From Bacillus sp. AFS029637 (lineage in GTDB: Bacteria > Bacillota > Bacilli > Bacillales > Bacillaceae_G): a stretch of DNA of 64,000 nucleotides. The stretch's first letter is position 1; each line of letters starts with the position of its first letter. Shown one piece after another: positions 52,301 through 61,733 of this stretch. Made by a program: the position numbers and the translations under genes. The notes beneath the pieces were generated by a model. That model saw only the letters and a list, made by a program, of their open reading frames with translations. It was not told where the DNA came from and made no database searches. The DNA lies in the NCBI RefSeq assembly GCF_002584985.1, contig NZ_NUPZ01000015.1, positions 25,307 to 89,306 of the forward strand, in the 5' to 3' direction.

Positions 52301-53076
52301 AATTTAAGGGATACTTGTCTAACCTCAGTGATTATTTGAAAGATAATCCGGATGTTGATTTCGTTAAAGAAGGCAAGCCATACTACATATTAGTAGGGCA
52401 CAGTGCTGGTGGTTTAGTATCGAGATACTTTATTGAAAATATTATGGACGACAGTACTCCGCAAATAGAAAAATTGATTACTGTGGCTACACCTCATTGG
52501 GGCTCAAACGCGATGAAAAATTTCGGACCTTGTGGCACTGTACTAGAAGATTTAGATAGAGATGACAGTTATTTATTTTATGAAAAAGATCCTAATTTTT
52601 TCTCTATTTGCCAAAAAGACAACTCTGCCCACCTGACCTTGAATAATAAAAATGTAAAATACTTTTCTTTAGGTGGGATTATGACAGATTATTATTATAA
52701 TGGTGATACCGGAGAGGTAAATGTCCCTAATAAAGTGACAGCTTCATCTAGCGAATTACTTAAACATTTCCAAACAAACTTTAACAAGGATACAAATAAA
52801 AATTTCCCTGATTTGTCGAATAAAGGATCAGAGTTAGAGGATGAGGGTAATAGTTTTAATCCACTGGATAACCATCACTTTGGAGATCTATATGTTACAG
52901 GCGGAAGTGCTTTAGGAATTCCCTCAGACACCCAACAACAAACCGAAGATAGAATTAAAAGTCTAGACATTAACAGAAGAACAATTTTCTACGGAAAAAA
53001 AGATGAAGTAGGACATACAGATATTAACCATAATAAAAAAACATATAAATGGATTTATGAAAATATCATGAAATAA
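49384..53076 (+). CDS. S-layer-anchored multidomain protein: SLH + calcium repeats + vWA + lipase-like hydrolase
   Basis: This 1230-residue secreted protein has a signal segment (about 10-45, ending HVEAA) and three SLH domains (about 47-220) that bind pyruvylated wall polysaccharide. Thrombospondin type 3-like calcium repeats follow (about 249-425, DTDGDGLLDG units). A vWA domain (about 565-750) has the MIDAS motif D574-S-S-G-S578. A second calcium repeat block (about 755-855) precedes an alpha/beta hydrolase (about 858-1230): VVLLHGIFS oxyanion region, GHSAGG nucleophile elbow with Ser1007, and His1211 in VGHTD as a likely catalytic base. AGGAGG precedes the ATG. The composition is unusual. 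Confidence 0.85.
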   Translation: MNSLWKKQSIFRVLSAFICVILLGSTFGSNLTMPFFKNTIQHVEAAKLKFSDVPQNHWAEKAIYELVDKKITVGIGGGMYGIDNHVTRGQFATFISLALNLPEGSSNFPDVPKEHMFYNGISKVVKAGIAKGSTDGNFYPEDNITRQDIAVMVSKALESKGLLNKKELLFIDKNQISNYAIENVKNVIAYDIAVGIGDNKFAPLAISTRAMAATLISNMLRALETNTNNNENEDGGTTTGGDNTIPTKDKDTDSDGLPDIYEINHTHTDPHKQDTDDNGTADGLEDLDKDSLTNFAEFKLKTDPLKIDTDEDGLFDGTEAMLTLTNPLVQDSDNNGVIDSNEDKDKDGLINIKEQEFQTDPQKADTDGDTLLDGEEIAKKTNPLNKDSDNDGLDDDSEFKFFCDPINPDTDGDGLLDGKELFDQTINNSKLGVSINFSVAGDAEKTTVISEGEGLTNIIGSKGIIGQPLSFNTSSIFSEAKVSIDLNKYELSSTSLENVRLFYYNPATHTVEPVVTQITGTDNILTATLQHFSTYVLGDISKWNQMWENGLKPGSLSYVDDKEKKPVSIAFVIDSSGSMGPGPGPEYNKDVERNRVKGTKELIDILTDRDYASIIDFDSYAMVLHDFTKGTPDNKQKLKSAADAIDAYGGTSIYTGINKALELFENHNHDLQDTNKQIILLTDGEDGYPHDYSTEINRAKQMGIKIHTIGLGDSFAEKLLKDISTGTEGDFFISKDSQALVDTLINAGQSSGVYKDSDKDGLPDWVEEKGAYYVKDTFDVIYKTDPNNPDTDGDGLLDGQEIGNWYYNPTDKNKIYVTRNMSLQTDYKENTSNPSKEDSDDDGEKDKDDDKPLIAFKAPVVLLHGIFSNTEQGWGAEVNKIDNNQSKWELLNDRDYVADILEDIPADSTYSGKTYTKGEQNLTYDNIDLHHIKRTKKGELANFLEIESKYERNKTLFAFNWEANGQINAAGEQFKGYLSNLSDYLKDNPDVDFVKEGKPYYILVGHSAGGLVSRYFIENIMDDSTPQIEKLITVATPHWGSNAMKNFGPCGTVLEDLDRDDSYLFYEKDPNFFSICQKDNSAHLTLNNKNVKYFSLGGIMTDYYYNGDTGEVNVPNKVTASSSELLKHFQTNFNKDTNKNFPDLSNKGSELEDEGNSFNPLDNHHFGDLYVTGGSALGIPSDTQQQTEDRIKSLDINRRTIFYGKKDEVGHTDINHNKKTYKWIYENIMK

Positions 53077-53198
53077 AATACAATTTAATATATTATTCTT
53101 AAGCATAGTAATAATATATTAAAACATTATCCTCTTTCAAGTGTACATTAATATGTTAAAACCATACTAAATAGTGAAGTACGCTTAAAATCAAAAGG

Positions 53199-53507
53199 AT
53201 GTTGTTAATCGTGAAATACAAATTAATTACCTTTCTTATAACAATTATCTTAGGTGGATTAGTAGGTATATCAGGCATTTACGCCTTGGTCTTACCACTT
53301 GTTGATGATACATGGGAATTAACTCTACTAGTATTGTTATTCCCATGCATTTCATTATTTTATTTTATTTATTTACCTTACAGATATATAAAAATTAAAC
53401 AGTATTCCATACGAATGATTTTTATATACTTACTAATTCATATTTGTTTATTTGTTATAGCACTAATAGTAATACCTGGAATAATTATTTTTTCCACAAA
53501 TTCTTAA
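53199..53507 (+). CDS. Small hydrophobic membrane protein
   Basis: This protein of up to 102 residues has three predicted membrane helices (about 9-32, 38-56 and 70-97). The ATG at 53199 overlaps its own AAAGGA site; a GTG at 53211 has better spacing and may be the true start. I do not recognise a family. It follows the surface protein gene by 120 bp and ends at a perfect terminator. Confidence 0.5.
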   Translation: MLLIVKYKLITFLITIILGGLVGISGIYALVLPLVDDTWELTLLVLLFPCISLFYFIYLPYRYIKIKQYSIRMIFIYLLIHICLFVIALIVIPGIIIFSTNS

Positions 53508-53520
53508 TAGACCTTGATAC

Positions 53521-53560
53521 AAAAACTCTCTTTCTTCTAATTAGAAGAAAGAGAGTTTTT
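53521..53560. terminator. Perfect 40-base palindromic terminator
   Basis: AAAAACTCTCTTTCTTCTAA is followed by its exact complement. In the remaining gap to 54031 I see one further hairpin at 53609-53638 (ATCCCTCCGTGC / GCATGGAGGGAT) with no T-run and no gene. Confidence 0.85.
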
Positions 53561-54031
53561 AACTAAACATAGCTATCCAGTTAATAAAAAGAAAAGTTTG
53601 AACGAATTGAGTTATCCCTCCGTGCATATTGCATGGAGGGATTATTCGCTTTACGCCTTAACACAACAATCTTATTCTCCAAAACGGACTTCATATGCAC
53701 CGCTCTTCTCTACTCTTTAAATACCCTCCATTTGTGTGTGTATTTACATGCTAATCACATACATGTTCCATCCTTTATCAATTACTATATTCTTTTCCTA
53801 CAAAATGTTTAATCAGCTATGTATTCAATTCTGCCGAATATATATCACCCTATAACTCAAGTTAAATATACACCGTAAAGACTTAAATTATGTCTTACAA
53901 TCGTACTAAATGTATTTTTACAATGTAACCTTTCGTTTTACTTTGCATCAAAATATTACAAATTATAATAGAGAAAGCGTGTTCATTGTGATATTATGAA
54001 TCCATAATATTGAAATTAACGGGAGGATACT

Positions 54032-54784
54032 ATGAAAAGTCGCTATTTAAATACTTTATTACTGGGGATTATTGCTGTACTCATCACGATATTTGTTTTA
54101 GGCTATTTTAATATAATTTCTTTACCTCAAAAGAAATCTGTTGTTACAAAACAAATTGATACAGCAACAGCAGCAACCAATCAACAAAATTCCAACAAGG
54201 AAAAGCAAGAATACATAAAAAACAATGAGAAAGAGACAAATAAAAATAATGAGTTGAGTATAGATGAAACAGAGGTTTCTTTACTAGCTAAAAATATAAA
54301 AGGAAAATCTATACCACTAGGAAAATCTAATTTCAGCACAGCACTTGACTACGAAATTTCGCCTAGCGGAGATAAGATAATTTTGAATAGCCAAGTATTG
54401 GCTGATGAGCCAGGTGAGTTATCCTTGTATGATTTTAAGACAGACGAACGCACAATAGTGGAAGTAGATTCCATAAAAAAAATCGGAATACCTAACACAC
54501 AGACTTGTAAGAGCGTTACATGGATTGATAATAACCACTTATTGCTTGTAATAGGTGGAGCTGCAGGATATTCTAACCACGGTGGCGATTTATACACTTA
54601 CAACGTACAAACAAAAGAATTCAAACTCTTTAAAAAACGTCCTGAAAAGATTAGCTATACAAAAGTAGTTAGGAATATGAATTCTTTTTATTTGATTGGT
54701 ATTCAATACACAGATGACAATCATAATGAATATACTGGTTATGTTGAAACCGTTTCTACAAAAGGATTCAACAATTCTTTATAG
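54032..54784 (+). CDS. DUF4652-like anchored protein
   Basis: This 250-residue protein has an N-terminal membrane helix (about 7-28), a low-complexity Asn/Lys/Glu linker (about 45-85) and a beta-propeller-like C-terminal part (SLYDFKTDERTIVEV, SVTWIDNNHLLLVIGGAAGY, GDLYTYNVQTKEFKLF). That pattern matches the DUF4652 family of Bacillus. GGGAGG precedes the ATG. It is a single gene in the accessory stretch, and the function is unknown. Confidence 0.65.
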   Translation: MKSRYLNTLLLGIIAVLITIFVLGYFNIISLPQKKSVVTKQIDTATAATNQQNSNKEKQEYIKNNEKETNKNNELSIDETEVSLLAKNIKGKSIPLGKSNFSTALDYEISPSGDKIILNSQVLADEPGELSLYDFKTDERTIVEVDSIKKIGIPNTQTCKSVTWIDNNHLLLVIGGAAGYSNHGGDLYTYNVQTKEFKLFKKRPEKISYTKVVRNMNSFYLIGIQYTDDNHNEYTGYVETVSTKGFNNSL

Positions 54785-54898
54785 TAAATGAGTATTTTAA
54801 ATGTGTCCAAAAACGCTTGAATATGAGCAAGGATGTTTATGTTTATAGATTTACTAGCACTCTAGTTGTTGGTATAAAAAAATAATGAAAAACAGATC

Positions 54899-54926
54899 AA
54901 AAAAGCCACTACATACATAGTGGCTT
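54899..54926. terminator. Terminator between the DUF4652-like gene and spoVR
   Basis: AAAGCCACTA pairs with TAGTGGCTTT. Confidence 0.8.
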
Positions 54927-54932
54927 TCCTTA

Positions 54933-56351
54933 TCACACATACTTCCGATGCACCATCTTCCCATCATAAGAAAACACAACACCCTTACTTTCCACAATCG
55001 ACTCCATATGCACCGTTCTTCCCCATAACTGATGAAGGTACGGTAATACTTTTTCTAAGTATTTTAAATCGAGCTCGATTCCTTCGTAACTATGTTTAAT
55101 GTACAATTCGCCGTTCTTTAAGTAGTCTCCATCTTCTACTACTAAGTACGGGAATCCACCATTTGTTCGCATATTTACAAGCTGATCACGCACATTTTCC
55201 CACTCTTTATCTATTACTTTATACTCTTTTCCTTGGCGCTGGAATAAGTACATATCTTCTCGCATGACGAGTTCTTTATTTAAGTAGTTTCTTAAGAACG
55301 ATACGTCCCATTCAATCTCACGTACTTCAAAGATTTTGTCACGACCAGAACCTGGTTTTACACCGCGTCGTTTCATCTCTTCTGTCGGATTGTTGTAGCG
55401 TTCTTCAATATCTTCAAACATTTTAATACCGAGATAGTATGGGTTAATGCTTGTTTTTGATGGCTGCACTACGCCCGCATTTAATTTCGCAAATTCAATT
55501 GCTTCATCAGATGTTAAGTCCATTTCACGAAGTATGCGTTGATGCCAGTATGATGCCCAGCCTTCGTTCATGATTTTCGTTTCAAGCTGCGGCCAAAAAT
55601 ATAACATTTCCTCACGCATCATCGTTAAAATGTCGCGCTGCCAATCTTCTAGCTCACGGCTATATTCTTCAATAAAGAGGAGTAAATCTTTCTCTGGCTG
55701 TGGCGGAATCTTCTTCTTTTTGCGTATATTGGATCGTTCCCTCTTTTTATTTCGATCATCTAAATTCCATAAATCATCGTATTGAGACGCTTTTTTCTTT
55801 TCTACTTCTTCCTCTTCTAAATCATCGATGCTCCATGCGAGTTTTGGTCGCATAAGTGATGGATCAATGTGCTCTTGAATAGCAAGTACGGCATCTAAAA
55901 ATGTTTCTACCTCCGCCTTTCCGTACTTATGCTCATATGCTTTCACACGATCCGCTGTTGCCGCCATACTCTCTACCATATCTCGCTTCGTATTTGAAAA
56001 ACGAATATTATTTTTAAAGAAGTCACAGTGTGCTAAAACGTGCGCTACAATTAATTTGTTTTGAATTAAAGAATTCGTATCTAATAAAAAGGCATAACAT
56101 GGATCAGAGTTAATAACGAGTTCGTATATTTTACTAAGTCCTAAATCGTATTGTAATTTCATTCTGAAAAATTGTTTTCCAAAACTCCAATGTGAAAACC
56201 TCGTCGGCATCCCATATGCACCAAATGTATAAATGATTTCAGCTGGACATATTTCATAACGCATCGGATAAAAATCAAGCCCAAATCCAGTCGCAATTTC
56301 CGTAATTTCCGCAATCGCATATTGCAGTGCTTTATCGTCACTTGCTCTCAT
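54933..56351 (-). CDS. spoVR: Stage V sporulation protein R (SpoVR)
   Basis: This 472-residue soluble protein matches the SpoVR family throughout: [20 protein letters not shown] at the start, [15 protein letters not shown] near 79, [13 protein letters not shown] near 265, and [13 protein letters not shown] near 348. SpoVR is needed for normal spore cortex formation in B. subtilis. AAGGAGGG precedes the ATG and a sigma-E-like promoter lies upstream. It stands alone here; some bacteria pair it with YeaH/PrkA, which are not in the window. Confidence 0.95.
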   Translation of the reverse strand: MRASDDKALQYAIAEITEIATGFGLDFYPMRYEICPAEIIYTFGAYGMPTRFSHWSFGKQFFRMKLQYDLGLSKIYELVINSDPCYAFLLDTNSLIQNKLIVAHVLAHCDFFKNNIRFSNTKRDMVESMAATADRVKAYEHKYGKAEVETFLDAVLAIQEHIDPSLMRPKLAWSIDDLEEEEVEKKKASQYDDLWNLDDRNKKRERSNIRKKKKIPPQPEKDLLLFIEEYSRELEDWQRDILTMMREEMLYFWPQLETKIMNEGWASYWHQRILREMDLTSDEAIEFAKLNAGVVQPSKTSINPYYLGIKMFEDIEERYNNPTEEMKRRGVKPGSGRDKIFEVREIEWDVSFLRNYLNKELVMREDMYLFQRQGKEYKVIDKEWENVRDQLVNMRTNGGFPYLVVEDGDYLKNGELYIKHSYEGIELDLKYLEKVLPYLHQLWGRTVHMESIVESKGVVFSYDGKMVHRKYV

Positions 56352-56382
56352 TATTTTCCCTCCTTACACTTTCCCTTAAGAA

Positions 56383-56410
56383 AGTGTATGATTGGAAACA
56401 AGCTTTCATG
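56383..56410 (-). promoter_or_regulatory. Sigma-E-like promoter for spoVR
   Basis: On the minus strand CATACACT (complement of 56383-56390) matches the sigma-E -10 consensus CATACANT, with CATGAAA (56404-56410) 13 bp upstream as a weak -35. Confidence 0.6.
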
Positions 56411-56465
56411 AGGATTGATTGCATAATAAAAAGACATCCTCATAAAAACGAGAATGTCTCATCTA

Positions 56466-57026
56466 TTAACCTTCAATAATCTCCATCTTTTCCGTAATCG
56501 GCGCTCGCGCTTTTCCTTCTGGTGCTTTATCGAAATAGCCAAGGTGAAGAATTCCAACGATACGTTGGCCTCTTGTTAAACCGATTCCTTCTATAAATAA
56601 TGGATTGTAGTTTAATCCGCCTGATTTCCAAACACAGCCTAAGCCGCGTTCCCAAGCAAGTAGTTGGAAGTTTTGCATAAATGCACATGTTGCAGCGTAA
56701 TCTTCGTCACGTTGAATTTGACGTGGGTCTTCATTTATATATACAACGATTTGTGCTGGCGTGCTTAAGAAACGATCAGATAAAATTTTACCGCGTTTCG
56801 CTCTTTCTTCTTCTGTGAAAGAGTTTAATACTGCGTCTACTAATTTTTTGCGGCCTTCTCCAATGTATAATTTACAATTCCATGGTTCACGGTGCTTATG
56901 ATTCGGTGCCCAAGTTGCGTCATTTAATAGTTCAATTAATAACTCTTTATCTACTGCTTTATCTGTAAATGTACGAACAGAACGTCTTTCTTTAATCACA
57001 TTTGCGATGGAAGTATATGTAGTCAT
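56466..57026 (-). CDS. Nitroreductase family protein
   Basis: This 186-residue FMN-dependent oxidoreductase has the N-terminal RRSVRTFTDKAVDKELL pattern that binds FMN phosphate, ATWAPNHKHREPWNC near 38 and GIGLTRGQRIVGILHLGYF near 150. The ATG at 57024-57026 follows GGGAGAG; the longer frame adds a lysine-rich tail not typical of the family. The substrate is unknown. YfhC/YodC-type enzymes are the closest I recognise. Confidence 0.9.
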   Translation of the reverse strand: MTTYTSIANVIKERRSVRTFTDKAVDKELLIELLNDATWAPNHKHREPWNCKLYIGEGRKKLVDAVLNSFTEEERAKRGKILSDRFLSTPAQIVVYINEDPRQIQRDEDYAATCAFMQNFQLLAWERGLGCVWKSGGLNYNPLFIEGIGLTRGQRIVGILHLGYFDKAPEGKARAPITEKMEIIEG

Positions 57027-57259
57027 ATTTTTCTCTCCCTTATTTTTATCTATATGTATACCTTTGTTATTGATATTGATTTTCAATTTCGATTATAACC
57101 TAGTTTTTTACTATTAATCAATGTTTTATGTTAGAAAACTCCTAAAAAAAATCATTTCATGCTGTGAATAAAAAAACTTACTTTGTTCACAAGTATTTCA
57201 CATTTTATGGAAATGATATGTGTACAGTTTTCCACATTATCCATCTAGGAGGAGTTTAC

Positions 57260-57856
57260 ATGTACAAAAAGATTGCAGTAAGTATGACTATGGTAGCATT
57301 ATTATGCGGGGTAACTGTCTTCCCTGCTTCCGCTGCTACACCAAAAGAAGTAACCATGCACCATCATAAACCAATTTCAGAAGAAGAAATGCAGTCGCTC
57401 GAAAAACTCGGCTATAACAAACATGACATTTGGAAAGCTGCTCATATTGCGAGAATTAGTAAAAAAGAAATAAAAGACGTTTTAGCTTACTATAAGCAAA
57501 ATAAATCTTGGGAGAAAACGGCCGAGCATTTCGGTGTAGATCCAAGTAAGTTGAAGAAGCATCATATGAATAAAGAAACGAAAAAAGCTCTGCTACAACA
57601 ATTAGCAACTATGCAAAAATCTACACCAGACGGACTAAAACAAAAAATGAAAGAATATAATATCGGCCTGCGTCAGCTTACCGTATTAACGATCATTTCT
57701 CAAAAAAGTAATACCCCTCTTGATGATGTACTAAAAATGAAAAAAGATGGAATGGACATTAAACAAATTGCAGAAAAATTAAACGTAAAAAGAGAAGATA
57801 TAAGAGCGGAAATGATTAAATTAGTAAAGTCTATTAAAGAAAAGAAAACAAATTAA
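57260..57856 (+). CDS. Secreted protein of unknown function
   Basis: This 198-residue protein has a signal peptide (cleavage after PASAA, about residue 25). The mature part is helical and appears to contain repeated helix-turn-helix-like units: EMQSLEKLGYNKHDIWKAAH, SWEKTAEHFGVDPSKLKKHH and GMDIKQIAEKLNVKREDI. The ATG at 57260 follows AGGAGGAG. It is 126 bp before the germinant receptor operon but has its own terminator. I do not recognise the family. Confidence 0.7.
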   Translation: MYKKIAVSMTMVALLCGVTVFPASAATPKEVTMHHHKPISEEEMQSLEKLGYNKHDIWKAAHIARISKKEIKDVLAYYKQNKSWEKTAEHFGVDPSKLKKHHMNKETKKALLQQLATMQKSTPDGLKQKMKEYNIGLRQLTVLTIISQKSNTPLDDVLKMKKDGMDIKQIAEKLNVKREDIRAEMIKLVKSIKEKKTN

Positions 57857-57862
57857 CAGACC

Positions 57863-57894
57863 AAAAAGGAAGAGATATTCACTGCTCTTCCTTT
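57863..57894 (+). terminator. Terminator of the secreted protein gene
   Basis: AAAAAGGAAGAG pairs with CTCTTCCTTTT. Confidence 0.8.
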
Positions 57895-57981
57895 TCTTTA
57901 TGAACTTTCAACTTTGAAGTATAAATTCCCGTCTTTCCCAAAAACTAACACAAGTAAATGATGTACGTCAGGGGTGAGAAA

Positions 57982-59487
57982 ATGTTTCGTTTATCATCTA
58001 AAAAGAAGAAACAATCCGTATGCTCTGTTCCAGAATTTATCCACACCATGAAAGAATCAAGTGACTTCTCTTCTTATAATGTCATAGAGGATGGGTCATT
58101 ATGTTTGTTTTATTATGAATCTACAGTAGAATCACTCATTATTAAGCGATTCATTTTATCTCCTATAAAAGTTGGATTGGAAGGGATTCATACCATTGAA
58201 GACATTGCAAATATTGTATCTATTGAAGAAGTTATCGTCTCTCCTTCCGTTAATGATATTCGTGAAAAATTATTAGGTGGATACGTTTTATTACAACTAA
58301 AAAAAGGTTCAGAGCAAGAAGCGTATGCCCTCCTACGCGCTGAAAGTTCCGTTTTAGGAACAAGATTATATAACGATACGGAGAATGAATATAGTGTCAT
58401 TGGTCCAAAAATCGGATTCGTTGAAAATATCGATACCAATATGCATTTACTTCGGCGAAATATCGTAACAGAACAATTAATTTTCAAAGAACTTTCTGTT
58501 GGTTCTATATCAAAAACAAAAATCGTAGTCGCTTATATGGCGGATATTACAAATGAACAACATGTGAATACTACAGTGCAACGTCTGCGAGATATTGACT
58601 TTGATTTTCCTTTTGATGCAACTATGATTGAACAGTTTATTAGCGATAATAGCAACTCCCCCTTCCCTGTTTTACTACCTACAGAGCGTTTAGATCGCTC
58701 CGTTTATGCGTTACTGAACGGAGGAGTTGTCATTTTAACAGACGGTTCACCATACGCATTAGCTGGACCAGCAACGTTGCTTGATTTCTTCGTCTCGCCA
58801 GAAGATTATTATTTACCATGGATAGCAGGCTCATTTCTTAGAATGGTTCGTTTTTTCGGAGCTGCATTCTCTCTATTCTCTTCAGCTATTTATACAGCTG
58901 TATTAACGTATCACTATCAAATGATTCCAGCTGATTTACTTGGTCCTATTATTTATTCTAGAGCTAACGTACCATTCCCACCTATGTTAGAAGCACTCTT
59001 TTTAGAAATTACAATTGAATTACTACGCGAGGCTGGAGCACGTTTACCGACTAAAGTCGGCCAAACGATTGGTATTGTTGGCGGGATTGTAATTGGGCAA
59101 GCATCTGTTGAGGCTGCTTTAACGAGCACTATTTTATTAATTGCGGTGGCGTTGTCTGCGCTTGCGTCTTTTACAACACCAACAGTAAAAATGTCTTCCA
59201 CTATCCGGATATTACGATTTCCACTCATCATTTTAGCTGGAGCATTTGGCGGCGTAGGTCTTATCGTCGGATTCGTATTTATATTAGCTCATTTAATTCG
59301 CTTAAAATCACTTGGATCACCTTATTTATTACCTTTATACCCATTCCGCGGGTTAGGGACAGCAGAAGGTCTCTTTCGCTTGCCGTTTAGTCAAACTGCG
59401 GGACGTGCCTCTTTTCTAAGACCAAAAAAGAAATGGCGCTATGATCCAAACAAAGCGAAAGAAAAACGTGATGGTGAGGAGAAATGA
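57982..59487 (+). CDS. Spore germinant receptor A subunit (GerA family)
   Basis: This 501-residue protein has a cytosolic N-terminal domain (residues about 1-245, with DRSVYALLNGGVVILTDGSPYAL after it) and about five or six membrane helices from residue 250 to 470. GLGTAEGLFRLPFSQ near 462 fits GerA subunits. It is inserted in the spore inner membrane. The ATG at 57982 lies behind GGGGTGAG. It is the first gene of an A-C-B operon. Position relative to entC and cotJ suggests the GerR receptor of B. cereus, but I cannot verify that. Confidence 0.9.
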   Translation: MFRLSSKKKKQSVCSVPEFIHTMKESSDFSSYNVIEDGSLCLFYYESTVESLIIKRFILSPIKVGLEGIHTIEDIANIVSIEEVIVSPSVNDIREKLLGGYVLLQLKKGSEQEAYALLRAESSVLGTRLYNDTENEYSVIGPKIGFVENIDTNMHLLRRNIVTEQLIFKELSVGSISKTKIVVAYMADITNEQHVNTTVQRLRDIDFDFPFDATMIEQFISDNSNSPFPVLLPTERLDRSVYALLNGGVVILTDGSPYALAGPATLLDFFVSPEDYYLPWIAGSFLRMVRFFGAAFSLFSSAIYTAVLTYHYQMIPADLLGPIIYSRANVPFPPMLEALFLEITIELLREAGARLPTKVGQTIGIVGGIVIGQASVEAALTSTILLIAVALSALASFTTPTVKMSSTIRILRFPLIILAGAFGGVGLIVGFVFILAHLIRLKSLGSPYLLPLYPFRGLGTAEGLFRLPFSQTAGRASFLRPKKKWRYDPNKAKEKRDGEEK

Positions 59488-60566
59488 AAAATATTTTATT
59501 ATGCTTTTTCATTGTCATTTTAATTTTTCAATCTGGCTGTACACAACCGAATATAGTAGACACACAGCGAATTATTCATGTCAGTGGATTCGATATAATG
59601 AAGGATAAAAAATTTCGTGGGACAATTCTCTACCCTGATTACACAAGAGGCGTACAATCAAAACCAGAAACACAATCCACTACTGCTGGTACCCTCGAAA
59701 CAATCTCTTCACTTCTAAATGCAAAATCGCCACATACAATCGCTATAGGTCAAATGCGTGTTGTCCTATTTGGAAAATCATTTGGCGAACGTGGAATTGG
59801 GGATGTTATTAACAACTTACAACGTGATCCTAACATAGGGCGGGATGTACAGCTAGCACTTGTAGATGGTTCAACAGAAGAATTACTCAAGCATATTAAA
59901 ACAAATGGATCGCTATATCTGTCTGATTTACTGGAGCAAAATATAGAAACTGAGACAATCCCTCGGACGGCTTTAAATATTTTTTTATATAATTTCTATT
60001 CATCCGGAAGCGATCCATTTCTTCCTTATATTAAAGCGGATGAAGATAAATCTGCTTCCATTATAGGACTCGCTTTTTTAAAAAAAGATAAAGTAGTTAT
60101 GTACACAGATAAAAAAGGATCTTTTTTATTCAAACTACTCATTAATCCAACTAAAAATGGACGCTACGAGGTTCCGATACGTCAAGGTAAACGTAAAGGC
60201 TTAATCGCAACTCAAAACCTATCCGGAAAGAGTGTTTGTTCTCTTTCCGATGCTGGCGATATTCCGAAAGTTCGCATTCACCTCAAATTAAATGGACTCA
60301 TAAAAAACGCTCCCGACTGGCTTGATTTAACAAAGAATAAAAATGTAACTTACGTAAAAAAACATGTTGAAACCACGCTTGAGAAACATTTGGACGAATT
60401 AATAAAACAATTCCAAGAAAAAGAAATCGATCCAATAGGTATACGTGAAGAAATTCGTAGTCACTCAAGAAAATGGAGCATGAAACAAATTCAAGACATG
60501 TATCCTAGCGTAGACATTGCTGTTAATGTGGAGATTAATGTCGTACAATCTGGTATCGGAGAATAG
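59484..60566 (+). CDS. Spore germinant receptor C subunit (GerC lipoprotein)
   Basis: This 360-residue protein starts within the last four bases of the A gene (ATGA). The N terminus is a lipoprotein signal with lipobox IFQSGC (Cys19). It has the Ger(x)C architecture, with conserved QMRVVLFGKSFGERGI near 92 and the C-terminal helical third domain (IREEIRSHSRKW). It is anchored to the outer face of the spore inner membrane. Gene order is A-C-B rather than the more common A-B-C. Confidence 0.92.
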   Translation: MKNILLCFFIVILIFQSGCTQPNIVDTQRIIHVSGFDIMKDKKFRGTILYPDYTRGVQSKPETQSTTAGTLETISSLLNAKSPHTIAIGQMRVVLFGKSFGERGIGDVINNLQRDPNIGRDVQLALVDGSTEELLKHIKTNGSLYLSDLLEQNIETETIPRTALNIFLYNFYSSGSDPFLPYIKADEDKSASIIGLAFLKKDKVVMYTDKKGSFLFKLLINPTKNGRYEVPIRQGKRKGLIATQNLSGKSVCSLSDAGDIPKVRIHLKLNGLIKNAPDWLDLTKNKNVTYVKKHVETTLEKHLDELIKQFQEKEIDPIGIREEIRSHSRKWSMKQIQDMYPSVDIAVNVEINVVQSGIGE

Positions 60567-60578
60567 TGAGGTGCTATC

Positions 60579-61688
60579 ATGACTGAACAAGATAAAACAC
60601 ATACTGTTTCCCCTTATTTCACATTCCTTCTATTACACTCCCTTCAAATCGGAGTGGGTGTATTAGGATACCAAAGAATTATTGCGCAATATGCCGGTTA
60701 TGATTCTTGGATTTCCCTTATTGTTGCCGGCATTGTAACTCATATCGTATTATTTTGCATGCTGAAAATGTTAGAAAAAGATAATGATTTAATGAATATT
60801 CATACGACATGTTTCGGAAAGTGGCTTGGAACTTTTTTTTCCGTATGCTTTGCTGTATACCTTCTATTATTTTGCCTTACTGTTCTTCGTACATATATTG
60901 AAGTTATTCAAGTTTGGGTCTTCCCTACAATTAAACCGTGGAAATTAACTTTATTATTTTTACTGGTGGCTTACTACGTAATTAAAGGTGGTTTTCGCTC
61001 TGTAACAGGAATGTGTTTTTGGGGCGTCATAATACCGATTTTCGTCCTATTTTTCTTAGCTTTCCCAATGAAATACGCACATGTCCGTAACATTTTCCCA
61101 ATTCTAACTCATTCACCTTTAGAAATTTTAACTGCAACGAAAGCATCTGCATTAGAATTTCTCGGATTTGAAGCAATCCTTATTTTTTATCCATTTATTA
61201 AAAAAGGAAAATCGTTAAATAAATGGGCACATGGCGGTATTACCTTTACAACTATTTTATACGTAGTACTAGCAATCGTGTCCCTTATGTACTATAGCCA
61301 AGGACAACTACATCATACAATTTGGCCAACATTAACGATGCTAAAAATCATTAAGGTTCCTTTTATCCAAAGGTTTGAGTACGTCATTATTTTCTTATGG
61401 TATCTAATTATTTTACCTAATCTTTGTTTAACAATTTGGTCTTCTTGTTGCATTAGTAAAAGATCTTTTCACATACCTTTTAAAATCACACTGCCATTTT
61501 TTATCGTAGCCATATTTATTTCGTCCTTATTTTTCACAAACCGTGAAAGCATCGATATATTAAATACAGTACTCTCTCAGGCGGGCTTATATATTGTATA
61601 CGCTTATATTCCGATTTTATTTCTATTTCATTCACTACGATGGCGCTTCAAAAATCAGTCGAAAAAATCTTCCCCCAACGCACCATGA
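60579..61688 (+). CDS. Spore germinant receptor B subunit (GerB family)
   Basis: This 369-residue protein has ten predicted membrane helices of the APC-like spore permease family, with GVGVLGYQRIIAQYAGYDSW near 22. Family B subunits bind the germinant (amino acid or nucleoside). It follows gerC by 12 bp with a GTGAGG site. It closes the operon. Substrate specificity cannot be read from sequence. Confidence 0.92.
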   Translation: MTEQDKTHTVSPYFTFLLLHSLQIGVGVLGYQRIIAQYAGYDSWISLIVAGIVTHIVLFCMLKMLEKDNDLMNIHTTCFGKWLGTFFSVCFAVYLLLFCLTVLRTYIEVIQVWVFPTIKPWKLTLLFLLVAYYVIKGGFRSVTGMCFWGVIIPIFVLFFLAFPMKYAHVRNIFPILTHSPLEILTATKASALEFLGFEAILIFYPFIKKGKSLNKWAHGGITFTTILYVVLAIVSLMYYSQGQLHHTIWPTLTMLKIIKVPFIQRFEYVIIFLWYLIILPNLCLTIWSSCCISKRSFHIPFKITLPFFIVAIFISSLFFTNRESIDILNTVLSQAGLYIVYAYIPILFLFHSLRWRFKNQSKKSSPNAP

Positions 61689-61733
61689 TATTTGATACAA
61701 TTTGGTTAATACATTTGTAAAGGGGACAAGCGA

